Assembly: GCA_021157815.1 (NCBI GenBank)
Contig: JAGGVT010000106.1
Span: forward strand, 1-15,555
DNA: 15,555 nt
Reading direction: 5' to 3'
Origin: a bacterium
GTDB lineage: Bacteria > JAJVIF01 > JAGGVT01
Part shown: in pieces, positions 7,491 through 14,397 of the stretch
Layout: each line of letters begins with the position of its first letter
How positions within the stretch are numbered: position 1 is the stretch's first letter
Notes under the pieces: model-generated
Database searches by the model: none
The model's input: only the letters and a program-made list of their open reading frames with translations
What the model was told of the DNA's origin: nothing
Program-made: the position numbers and the translations under genes

Positions 7491-9872
7491 TTGGCGGGAG
7501 GCAGGATAAAATATTCAGAACTTGCCACGATTATTCTCCAGATCGTGCTCCTTTCGCTTGTCCTTGTTGATTCAGCCCACGCCGAGGAAACGGACATAAT
7601 ATTCGAGGCGGATCACCAGAGACGAATCCGCGACAGCAATGTTATCGTGCTGACAGGCAATGTTTATGTGAATTTCCAGGACTATGATTTCTACGCTGAT
7701 GAGGTTCGCCTTGACGAGGAGAAAAAGGAGATTTTCGGTATCGGCAATGTGAAAATCGAGGGTCAGGACCGTGTAGTCAACGCCGACAGTTTCTGGTATA
7801 ACTATGATCGGGATGATTTCGAGGCGACTAAAGCGAATGGAATGATTATGGTCGGAGGAGTCGGCGAACCTGTTTATTTTGTCTGCCAGAAGATCAAGGG
7901 AAATATCAACAACTACAAACTCATCTCGACCACCATGACTACATGCGAGCCGCATGAGAGCCAGGAGTATCATATCAGGGCCAATATGGTTAAAGTCCTG
8001 CCTGATAACAAAGTCATTCTTCGAAACGCATGGTTTTATTTTGGAAAGGTTCCGATTTTCTTTTTCCCTTATTATGTCTATTCACTTAAGGAAACGCCGT
8101 TTGAACTGCAGGTTGGAAAGAACCGTACCGAGGGAACCTATGTGAAGATACGCTACAACTATCTTTACAAGGAAAACATAATGGGCTCGCTTATTTATCA
8201 TTACCTTTCCAGGCTGGGAATGCGTTTCGGCGCTGATTATAAATACTACATTGATGGCCAGGGCGAGGGCGCATTTAATATTACGTACCTTAGAACAAGA
8301 AAGAGCGCTGGCGGCGGCTCGGATATCTCACTCAATACACGCCAGAAATTCAGATTCTCCCCGCAGTTCTCGGGAGATGTCAGCATACGGCAGGATCGGG
8401 ATGTCGATGTCGTTTCAGGCCGAACTCGAAATAATTTCCAGTCCAGAATCAGCCTTACAGACAGAACTCCAACAACCAACTCATCGTTTAACTACTCATA
8501 CAGCTCGCAGAAGGGCAACACGAATTCATCAAGCGCGACATCGCAGCTGACACATCGCAGGGACTGGAAAAAACGCAACCTAAATTTCGATGCGAACTTC
8601 AACTTCAACAGAAATAACACATCCACCGAGGATAAAAACGGCAGCCTTGTGGACGATACGGAATTGCAGGCGAGGCTTGACCTATCAAAACGCAAGGATC
8701 TGTATGACTGGAAATTCAAACTTGAAAAGCGATTTGACATAGATGGCAGCCGTTATGCCGGGGATGAAAATCGAACCTATTTCAACCGGCTTCCTGAAAT
8801 CACTCTTTCGGTAAAACCGGACTTTTTCTCATCTAAAAAAGAGCGGGAGGGGTACGGTGAGGGTCGGCCCGGCAATGGTTTCGTGATGAGGAAACTGGAA
8901 TTCAAAGGCGCACTCTATTATCAGGGCCCCAAAGACGATGAGATTCAGGGGTTCTTCGGGAAATTCAAAACCGACATAAACCGTGATTTCCCGGTAAGTG
9001 AATCAGCGCGATTCACATCCTCATGCGGATACCTGCAGAATATATCATCGACCGGCGACGCACTATACAGCTTCACTCCGCAAATAGGATTCCGCAAGGA
9101 GTTCTCGAAGAAACTGAAAATGGACATGAACTGGCGCAAGAGTGAATCGAACGGACGATCTCCTTTCAGGCAGGAATCCGGGTCTGGAAGCAACAATAGT
9201 CTCAACTGGAATATGAACCTGAATGACAAGAAATGGTCGCATCGCTGGAGCACCGGATATAATGTAAAGGGCAGCAGATGGCAGAACCTTAATTACAACA
9301 TGACATATAAAAGCGGGCAGAAATTCAGATACAACCTGTCAACATCATACGCGATAAAAGGCGGCGACTGGTCGCCATTGAACAATTCAATAACACTTAC
9401 AAACAGTAAAACATATACAACAGATTTCTCGCTTGTTTACAATTTAAAAGATAACAAACTCACATCATTTTCGAACAATACAAAAATGATTCTTGGCCCC
9501 AACTGGGATCTCGAATTCCAGATGCAACACTCGCACGGCTCGGATGATTCATTCCCCTGGTTGAAAACCATTTACCTCAACAAAAGGCTCGACTGCACAT
9601 TCTTCCAGATATCGTACGAATCATCGAACGACGCTATCATGTTCGCCTATGGAATAACGGCGTATCCGAAACTGAGTTACTCGTACCGCAACAACGATCA
9701 GGGAATGCGAAATACGCTGCCCGGCTTCGGCAGCGGCGGATTTGATTTCGGCGGCGGCACATTCGGCGGAATGGGCGGCGGCAGCGGTTACGGCGGCGGT
9801 GGCTATTACGGCGGTGGTGGCGGCTACGGCGGCGGTGGCGGCGGCTATTACGGCGGTGGCGGAATGTATTAG
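7491..9872 (+). CDS. lptD: LPS-assembly protein LptD (outer-membrane LPS translocon) with glycine-rich C-terminal tail
   Basis: A 793-residue LptD-like protein, which in the known family inserts lipopolysaccharide into the outer leaflet together with the lipoprotein LptE. The TTG at 7491 gives a signal peptide ending near SAHA (cleavage after residue 31). No ATG exists near the N-terminus and the upstream binding site is weak. Residues 34-125 form an OstA/LptA-like domain with repeated LTGNVYVNFQDYDFYADEVRLD-type strands. A TTCEPHESQEYHIRA segment and the PIFFFPYYVYSL motif (188-199) typical of LptD lead into a long barrel region of alternating aromatic/polar strands. Residues 745-793 are an unusual Gly/Tyr-rich tail, ending in Met-Tyr, not expected in LptD. 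No other lpt gene is in the window. The tail and TTG start are the least certain points. Confidence 0.9.
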   Translation: MAGGRIKYSELATIILQIVLLSLVLVDSAHAEETDIIFEADHQRRIRDSNVIVLTGNVYVNFQDYDFYADEVRLDEEKKEIFGIGNVKIEGQDRVVNADSFWYNYDRDDFEATKANGMIMVGGVGEPVYFVCQKIKGNINNYKLISTTMTTCEPHESQEYHIRANMVKVLPDNKVILRNAWFYFGKVPIFFFPYYVYSLKETPFELQVGKNRTEGTYVKIRYNYLYKENIMGSLIYHYLSRLGMRFGADYKYYIDGQGEGAFNITYLRTRKSAGGGSDISLNTRQKFRFSPQFSGDVSIRQDRDVDVVSGRTRNNFQSRISLTDRTPTTNSSFNYSYSSQKGNTNSSSATSQLTHRRDWKKRNLNFDANFNFNRNNTSTEDKNGSLVDDTELQARLDLSKRKDLYDWKFKLEKRFDIDGSRYAGDENRTYFNRLPEITLSVKPDFFSSKKEREGYGEGRPGNGFVMRKLEFKGALYYQGPKDDEIQGFFGKFKTDINRDFPVSESARFTSSCGYLQNISSTGDALYSFTPQIGFRKEFSKKLKMDMNWRKSESNGRSPFRQESGSGSNNSLNWNMNLNDKKWSHRWSTGYNVKGSRWQNLNYNMTYKSGQKFRYNLSTSYAIKGGDWSPLNNSITLTNSKTYTTDFSLVYNLKDNKLTSFSNNTKMILGPNWDLEFQMQHSHGSDDSFPWLKTIYLNKRLDCTFFQISYESSNDAIMFAYGITAYPKLSYSYRNNDQGMRNTLPGFGSGGFDFGGGTFGGMGGGSGYGGGGYYGGGGGYGGGGGGYYGGGGMY
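9721..9869 (+). repeat. Low-complexity GGCGGC/TACGGC tract encoding the LptD glycine tail
   Basis: The 3' end of lptD is a run of imperfect GGC/GGT/GGA glycine codons interrupted by TAC/TAT tyrosine codons, including GGCTATTACGGCGG units. Such tracts are prone to slippage, and the codons are mixed, which argues against a very recent expansion. Open frames in the other two frames here are products of this repetition. Confidence 0.8.
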
Positions 9873-10215
9873 ATGGGAGCTGTATCGCACTGTTTATGGT
9901 CTATTCCAGAGGGGACTGTCCCTTTTTTACACGGCAGTAAATACAGATTCTCAGAAAGTCTATTATGTTGATTTGGAGTAAAGAACAACCTGTAAAAGTA
10001 ACGTCACATTTCTAATATCTACTTTATCTCCCAATCTGCGTCAACTTCGATATCAGACTGTCTTGAAGACGTGCATTTTGCTGGGGCTGGCTTTGAGGTG
10101 TTAATTGCGCCAGACACTTTTATATTCGGAAAAATGGAACTTGCTCGAACCTTTCCCCCTCTTTTCGCCTCTAAACTAATTGAGATTAATCGCAGACACA
10201 GGTACAATTAATCTG
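9873..10215. other. Intergenic stretch after lptD
   Basis: A 343-base gap between two plus-strand genes. It carries the terminator-like hairpin at 9908-9928 and little else recognisable. A 62-codon minus-strand open frame (10019-10207, TTG start) reads as a hydrophilic peptide ending in IEVDADWEIK. It might be a remnant of a gene tail, but nothing supports expression. Confidence 0.5.
9908..9928 (+). terminator. Terminator-like hairpin downstream of lptD
   Basis: GGGAC (9912-9916) and GTCCC (9918-9922) are perfect inverted arms, extendable outward with A-T and G-T pairs, and six T residues follow (9923-9928). It lies 36 bases past the lptD stop. The one-base loop means the real stem must open by at least a pair. 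The GGGxxCTGTCCC core is shared with repeat A, so it may be a repeat co-opted as a terminator. Confidence 0.5.
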
Positions 10216-11280
10216 ATGATTCGTCAACTGCCAATTAAAATATCGATCTTTGTTTTTCTGGCGCTTTTATCTCAGGCGGCATATGCCCAGTCAACGCCGC
10301 CTATGAGAATCGAGCTTAACCTCTCGCGCGATACAGTGTTTGTCGGCGATACGTTTGACCTTACAGTCCATTTTGAGTACACGAGCGAGATGGGGCAAAT
10401 CGAAGTGGGGCAGCCTGAGTTTCCCGAGATGCTCGAATTTGAGAAGGTTGGTAGCATTCAGTATTCACAACGCCAGGATATATCGCGAAATTCGATAACC
10501 GGAAAATACCAGGCGCGAGCGCATTATGATTTCACGCGCACATACCGCGCGCTGACTCCCGGTGAGTTTATTATCCAGGGCATTGAACTTGAGATTGATG
10601 ACCCATCGCAGCCGGGCGGGAAGATGAAAACACGTACTGCACAAGCGAAAATCACTGTTCTGGCTGTAGGGCCTGATTCGGAAGAGAAGATTGTCGGGGC
10701 GGAATCTGAGGAACCGGAAGAAAAAGAGGATATCCGTGATATCAAGGAACCAATTTCCGCCCCGCGATGGATTTTATATCTGCTCGGGATAGGCGCATCC
10801 AGTATCCTTCTCGCGCTCGCGTTGATAATGGTGCGTGTAATCAAACCTCCGGCGGTTAAGATTCCTGAAAAGGTTACGACTCGTAAAATTGTAGACCCGT
10901 ATGGCCGCGCGATGGGTAAATTAAAGGAAATCAAAACACCGGAAATCGGCGCTGACGATGACCAAATAACTGCGTTTTATATACGGCTCAGCGACATTGT
11001 AAAGGAATATGTCGGCTCGAAACATAACGTACTGGGATTCGAGGCGACAACGTATGAGATTACATCCAGCATGAGACAGGTTTACCAGGAATTCACCGAT
11101 GGCGGCCGATTAATCGAATCACTTGAACGATTCCTCAATGAGATTGACCTCGGCAAATACGCTATGGCATTACGCGAGGAGAATTTCATGGAGGCGGGAA
11201 TAAATCGCGCGCGTGAATTTGTCGAGCTGGATAACCGTTACGCGAAACATGAGATGGGTGATGGTGAGGAGAATCCTTAA
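10216..11280 (+). CDS. BatD-like (oxygen-tolerance family) membrane protein
   Basis: A 354-residue protein from the ATG at 10216, chosen because it gives a clean signal peptide (MIRQ... to AYA, cleavage near residue 24); a TTG at 10180 would add 12 residues. The mature part starts with a periplasmic beta domain (DTVFVGDTFDLTVHFE), as in BatD N-terminal domains. A Glu-rich linker (about 155-178) and one membrane span (about 184-208) follow. The cytoplasmic helical domain contains TAFYIRLSDIVKEYVG, matching the F-Y-x2-L-S-D-[IV] pattern of BatD/DUF4381 C-termini. Known relatives are encoded with MoxR ATPases and BatA/BatB von Willebrand proteins, for which none is present here. Function in that family is poorly defined. 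The ribosome binding site is weak. Confidence 0.8.
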   Translation: MIRQLPIKISIFVFLALLSQAAYAQSTPPMRIELNLSRDTVFVGDTFDLTVHFEYTSEMGQIEVGQPEFPEMLEFEKVGSIQYSQRQDISRNSITGKYQARAHYDFTRTYRALTPGEFIIQGIELEIDDPSQPGGKMKTRTAQAKITVLAVGPDSEEKIVGAESEEPEEKEDIRDIKEPISAPRWILYLLGIGASSILLALALIMVRVIKPPAVKIPEKVTTRKIVDPYGRAMGKLKEIKTPEIGADDDQITAFYIRLSDIVKEYVGSKHNVLGFEATTYEITSSMRQVYQEFTDGGRLIESLERFLNEIDLGKYAMALREENFMEAGINRAREFVELDNRYAKHEMGDGEENP

Positions 11281-11303
11281 GCTCATGTCAAATTTATCCC
11301 TCT

Positions 11304-11349
11304 GGGAGCGCTGGAATCTTGCCGGCGCATAGAGCGCTAAAGCGCTCCC
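11304..11349. repeat. Palindromic intergenic repeat
   Basis: GGGAGCGCT (11304-11312) and AGCGCTCCC (11341-11349) are perfect inverted arms, with a second AGCGCT palindrome just inside the right arm. It lies 23 bases after the BatD-like stop. No T-tract follows, so it is more likely a dispersed repeat than a terminator. Confidence 0.6.
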
Positions 11350-11408
11350 GTCAAGAAATAAGATATCGAGCAAATCGGTACAGGAGCATGCAAATGTAAA
11401 CGAGGTTG

Positions 11409-11457
11409 TCCGCGAAAGCATATATAATCAGCGACATAAAAGGGCGCTGTCCTCTTT
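11409..11457. repeat. Dispersed repeat A, copy 2
   Basis: This is the partner of 4086-4134 (43/49 bases, ungapped), here in an intergenic setting. Its presence outside the protease remnant shows that the matching stretch in module 3 is an inserted element and not ancestral coding sequence. Confidence 0.75.
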
Positions 11458-11555
11458 ATCTCAACAAGTACGGGCGCGATGAATATTATAATCTATTAAG
11501 AAACAATAAACTCCCATTAACCCTCTTATAATGCGGCTTAGGGCGATTAAGCATC

Positions 11556-11584
11556 TTGTCCGAAAAGCGAAAATGTGGTATAAT
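11556..11584 (+). promoter_or_regulatory. Sigma-70-type promoter of the riboswitch leader
   Basis: TTGTCC (11556-11561) and a perfect TATAAT (11579-11584) are separated by exactly 17 bases. A start near 11591 would place the whole riboswitch aptamer at the beginning of the transcript. Position and spacing make this the most convincing promoter in the window. Confidence 0.75.
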
Positions 11585-11604
11585 AGGCTTTGTCGGTAAT
11601 ATAT

Positions 11605-11702
11605 CTTCGTCGATAAAGGCAAAATTGCCGTAAGGCAATGACGCAAAGAACCGGGTCTTTTTTTATTACATTAAAAGAGACAGCCGGACTGCCGAAGCGA
11701 AG
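11605..11702 (+). promoter_or_regulatory. Cyclic di-GMP-I (GEMM-I) riboswitch
   Basis: The conserved GEMM-I features occur in order. First comes AAAGGCAAA (11615-11623), then a hairpin ATTGCC-GTAA-GGCAAT with a GNRA tetraloop, then GACGCAAAG (11640-11648). A second hairpin, CCGGGTCT...AGACAGCCGG, has a variable T/A-rich end, and the closing element is CTGCCGAAG. The outer helix P1 can form from CTTCG (11605-11609) with CGAAG (11693-11697 or 11698-11702). In the known class these elements bind the second messenger c-di-GMP and control motility, biofilm and surface-polysaccharide genes. Here the element lies just after a good promoter and just before a terminator, with a GH123/DUF4091-like lipoprotein as the target. 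Covariance-model scoring was not possible by eye. Confidence 0.88.
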
Positions 11703-11723
11703 CTCCCCTGCGATTAAGAGGGC

Positions 11724-11770
11724 AACCAACCCTCAAGTTCAATGAGAGCTTGCGGGTTGGTTTCTTTTTT
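11724..11770 (+). terminator. Intrinsic terminator, riboswitch expression platform
   Basis: AACCAACCC (11724-11732) pairs perfectly with GGGTTGGTT (11754-11762). Inside it, after a single mismatch, CAAG pairs with CTTG, and a T-rich run (TTTCTTTTTT, 11761-11770) follows. It starts 21 bases after the aptamer and ends 60 bases before the coding start, the standard place for a transcription-terminating expression platform. Confidence 0.85.
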
Positions 11771-11829
11771 GCCCCTCGACGAAAATGCAATCCGGTTAAT
11801 AATGAATCTCATGCAAGGAGGCATGAATC

Positions 11830-13911
11830 ATGACAACAACAAGAATCCTCGGACTTTTCATATTGCTTTTACTCATATTTATCGGCTCATGCGCAAAACA
11901 AGGCGGATTAAACCCGTCATCTCCGAATCCTCCCGTAGGCAATAATGACATTCTGGATGGCTATATCACTGATTCCAACGATGAACCGCTTCCAGAAATG
12001 ATTGTGGAAATATATGATATGGACAATAATCCGCTTGGCCAGACAACAACGGATAACAATGGCTATTTTAAGTTCGACCTTGATCCCAATGACGATTATA
12101 AAATCTCAACCCGGGATGCATCCAGTGTTGCTTCTCTTGGTTTCTGGGAATATACAGGTCCAACAGACGATAATATCATCCCAATCAGTCCTGAGAAATC
12201 AGGCACGGTTGAGGGTTCAATCGGAATAAAAATCTGGATACCGTCAGGCGGAACAGTTTATACAATTCCGCCACTGGATCAATCAATAATCAACCCAAGC
12301 ACTGGTGTAAACTTGTCCTATTCCATTCGCGCGGCGAGTTCGATGCAGAAAATCCTGTATTCAACCGACCTTGATTCACTCGCGACATCAATGAGAATCG
12401 AGGGCGCTCGCGGTGAACATGAGGCATTCCAGCTTGTTCCGTATTTGAACCAATCCGCCAACAGCATTCATGGCGTCGAAGTTACAGCATCCGACCTTCT
12501 AAAAGGCAGCGACAGAATCACCGCGAATAACATAACAATTTTCCTTGAACATTATGTCGAAGTTACAGTGCCTACCGATGAAGGCGGCGGCATTGGATTC
12601 TGGCCCGATGCGCTTGTTCCATTGACAACACCATTTGATGTCCTGACAACATCGCCGTCTCCCGTGTGGATAGATGTCAACATACCGCAAAGCGCTGTTC
12701 CCGGCGAGTATCATGGCAGTATCAGGTTTTCATCCCCGGATGGCGGCAACTATACATTTCACTACAACCTTGAGGTTTGGAATATTGTTTTCCCAAGCAG
12801 GTTCTATATAAAAGCCAATATCGGCCTTGACCAAGAGGATATCGTAGGCGCGCATAATTTACCGTACGGCCTTGGAACTCCAGCCGGAAGGGAATTTACA
12901 AGAACGTACGCCGGGTTCCTGGCAGACAGGCATATATCAACGCACGGCGTTCCTCTATTCCAGCCGAATGTTACATTGAATCCGGATAATCGCTCTTATG
13001 AAATAAATTATGGTGAAATGCAGCTTGATATTGAAATGTTCCTGGATGGCTACGATCAAAATAACTTCCAGTTCCCGCTTGATCGTTTTGATGTAATAAA
13101 CGAAGGATTTATCCTTAGTGGTGAGGAACAGTGGACTCCGGATTTCAACGCCAGATTCGTTGATTTTACCGAGCAGGTTTCGAGTTACTTGTCAGCGCAT
13201 GGCTATCTCGACCGCTCCTACATGTGGATGATAGATGAGCCCAACAACAAGTATGATTATGATCAGGTCCGCAACTGGTCCAATTTAAACGATTACGCAT
13301 CAATTCATCCCGATTACATGGTCACCGAACAGCCCGCACCGCAGGATCCATCATTCGGTACGCTTCATGATCACGTTGATATTTTCACTATGTGCATACG
13401 GGTGCTTGATTATGGTGAATCACTTGTCCGTGCCGGCGCTGAGGATAAAGAGGAATGGATTTACACAAACACGAATGTGTATCCGTATCCCAGCATCGCG
13501 ATTGACAGGCAGGGTGTGGAGCTAAGGCTGTTTTTGTGGTTCGTATATCAGCACGGATTCGAGGGAATGTTGTATTCATCAGCGAACGACTGGACGATAG
13601 CTAACCCGTGGGAAAATCCGATGACTTACAATCCCGCTTTCGGCAACGGCTGCAGCAGCCTGCTTTATCCCGGCAACATGTGCTACACGTACACCGGACA
13701 GGATAATGTAAACGGGCCTGTCAGTTCCATAAGGCTTGAAATGATTCGAAATGGCCTTGAGGATACGCAGCTGCTTTATACTCTCGCGCATGGTTTGCCT
13801 GTAAACAAGGCGGACGAGCTCATGGCCAGCTGGACAGATTACACAGATGACCCGGATGAACTTCTGAGAGTTCGCGGGGAAATCGCTGATATGATTACGA
13901 GCGGGTCGTAA
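11830..13911 (+). CDS. Lipoprotein with carboxypeptidase-regulatory-like and GH123/DUF4091-like glycoside hydrolase domains
   Basis: A 693-residue predicted envelope glycosidase. The signal peptide ends in lipobox IGSC (Cys21). Residues 41-95 (DGYITDSNDEPLPEMIVEIYD...TTTDNNGYFKF) form a carboxypeptidase-regulatory-like beta domain. GARGEHEAFQLV (192-203) matches the N-terminal signature of GH123/DUF4091 proteins. MIDEPN, with Asp469-Glu470, fits the catalytic Asp-Glu pair of GH123 (substrate-assisted beta-N-acetylgalactosaminidases). The SSIRLEMIRNGLED segment (632-645), preceded by a GNGC-SSLLYPG block, is typical of DUF4091 C-termini. AAGGAGG (11815-11821) lies eight bases before the ATG. 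The leader carries a c-di-GMP riboswitch and terminator, so expression should follow c-di-GMP. The substrate is not readable; an exopolysaccharide or cell-surface glycan is a reasonable guess. Confidence 0.88.
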   Translation: MTTTRILGLFILLLLIFIGSCAKQGGLNPSSPNPPVGNNDILDGYITDSNDEPLPEMIVEIYDMDNNPLGQTTTDNNGYFKFDLDPNDDYKISTRDASSVASLGFWEYTGPTDDNIIPISPEKSGTVEGSIGIKIWIPSGGTVYTIPPLDQSIINPSTGVNLSYSIRAASSMQKILYSTDLDSLATSMRIEGARGEHEAFQLVPYLNQSANSIHGVEVTASDLLKGSDRITANNITIFLEHYVEVTVPTDEGGGIGFWPDALVPLTTPFDVLTTSPSPVWIDVNIPQSAVPGEYHGSIRFSSPDGGNYTFHYNLEVWNIVFPSRFYIKANIGLDQEDIVGAHNLPYGLGTPAGREFTRTYAGFLADRHISTHGVPLFQPNVTLNPDNRSYEINYGEMQLDIEMFLDGYDQNNFQFPLDRFDVINEGFILSGEEQWTPDFNARFVDFTEQVSSYLSAHGYLDRSYMWMIDEPNNKYDYDQVRNWSNLNDYASIHPDYMVTEQPAPQDPSFGTLHDHVDIFTMCIRVLDYGESLVRAGAEDKEEWIYTNTNVYPYPSIAIDRQGVELRLFLWFVYQHGFEGMLYSSANDWTIANPWENPMTYNPAFGNGCSSLLYPGNMCYTYTGQDNVNGPVSSIRLEMIRNGLEDTQLLYTLAHGLPVNKADELMASWTDYTDDPDELLRVRGEIADMITSGS

Positions 13912-13959
13912 GAAATAAATAGTCGCTTGTATTGTTGGATTGTCGTATGGGCGCTGCTT

Positions 13960-14303
13960 GGAAACTGTCTCAGAACTAATTGAAATGTGCAAATAACCAG
14001 TAATTTTGTGCTGCGGGCATCCTGGGGCTGTTGAAAAAGCCCTGAATGTAGGGGGTAGGTCTCTGTGCCTACCCTAAATATTGGCATAAATACAGGGCAA
14101 CCACGGAGAGTTGCCACTACGGTCTGGGATATAATGGGCTTTTTCAACAGCCCCATCCTGCCTGCATTTTTTAATGTAACTTAAGATTTGAAAAGATGCA
14201 GGCAAGATGCCCGCAGCACAAAACACAGCACAAACAACAGCACAAAATTGTTAGATATTCACAGGATATTTACTAGATATTTATTAGTTCTGAGACAGTT
14301 CCC
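13960..14303. repeat. Nested inverted-repeat element (three concentric pairs of arms)
   Basis: The outer arms 13960-13980 and 14283-14303 (GGAAACTGTCTCAGAACTAA type) are inverted with one mismatch in 21. The middle arms 14004-14021 and 14206-14223 (TTTTGTGCTGCGGGCATC) are perfect over 18 bases. The inner arms 14024-14042 and 14136-14154 (GGGGCTGTTGAAAAAGCCC) are perfect over 19. Within the innermost loop are hairpins at 14053-14074 (GGGTAGG/CCTACCC) and 14096-14115 (GGCAAC/GTTGCC). Another hairpin lies at 14159-14204 (TGCCTGCAT/ATGCAGGCA). No transposase is encoded. It may be MITE-like elements inserted into one another. Confidence 0.8.
14214..14249. repeat. Three 12-base tandem repeats
   Basis: CAGCACAAA begins at 14214, 14226 and 14238, exactly 12 bases apart, with variable three-base ends. 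The first copy overlaps the right middle arm of the nested palindrome, suggesting local slippage after the element formed. Confidence 0.6.
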
Positions 14304-14397
14304 TTGCTACGCCCCGATTTGACCATGTTTAATGCGGCACACCAAGGCGCAGCAAGCAACGCCCCTACATATTATAGTTTATATGAATAACCAGAAT

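Larger units (their letters stand above)
11281..11829. other. Intergenic region: repeats, then promoter-riboswitch-terminator leader
   Basis: The first part (11281-11460) has an inverted-repeat hairpin and the second copy of repeat A. The second part (11556-11829) is the regulated leader of the downstream lipoprotein gene: promoter, c-di-GMP-I riboswitch, intrinsic terminator and ribosome binding site. No protein gene is credible here. Confidence 0.75.
13912..14397. other. Intergenic stretch dominated by nested palindromes
   Basis: This 486-base gap between convergent genes is almost wholly a set of nested inverted repeats (13960-14303). A further GCAAGCAACGCCCCTACA-like stretch (about 14353-14370) resembles other dispersed intergenic repeats. 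There is no credible gene and no simple hairpin plus T-tract terminator for either flanking gene. Confidence 0.7.

Noticed and set aside
9621-9981. Alanine-rich open frames on both strands at the end of lptD
   Set aside because: They are other-frame readings of the GGC/GGT repeat encoding the LptD glycine tail.
10019-10207. 62-codon minus-strand open frame ending IEVDADWEIK
   Set aside because: The composition is plausible for protein, but there is only a TTG start, no ribosome binding site and no recognised family; kept only as a possible gene remnant in the intergenic note.
11527-11532. A second TATAAT upstream of the riboswitch
   Set aside because: It has no suitable -35 at 16-18 bases, whereas the TATAAT at 11579 has one at exactly 17.
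14214-14249. Three evenly spaced repeats, as in a tiny CRISPR array
   Set aside because: The unit is only 12 bases with no spacers and no cas genes; it is a plain tandem repeat.
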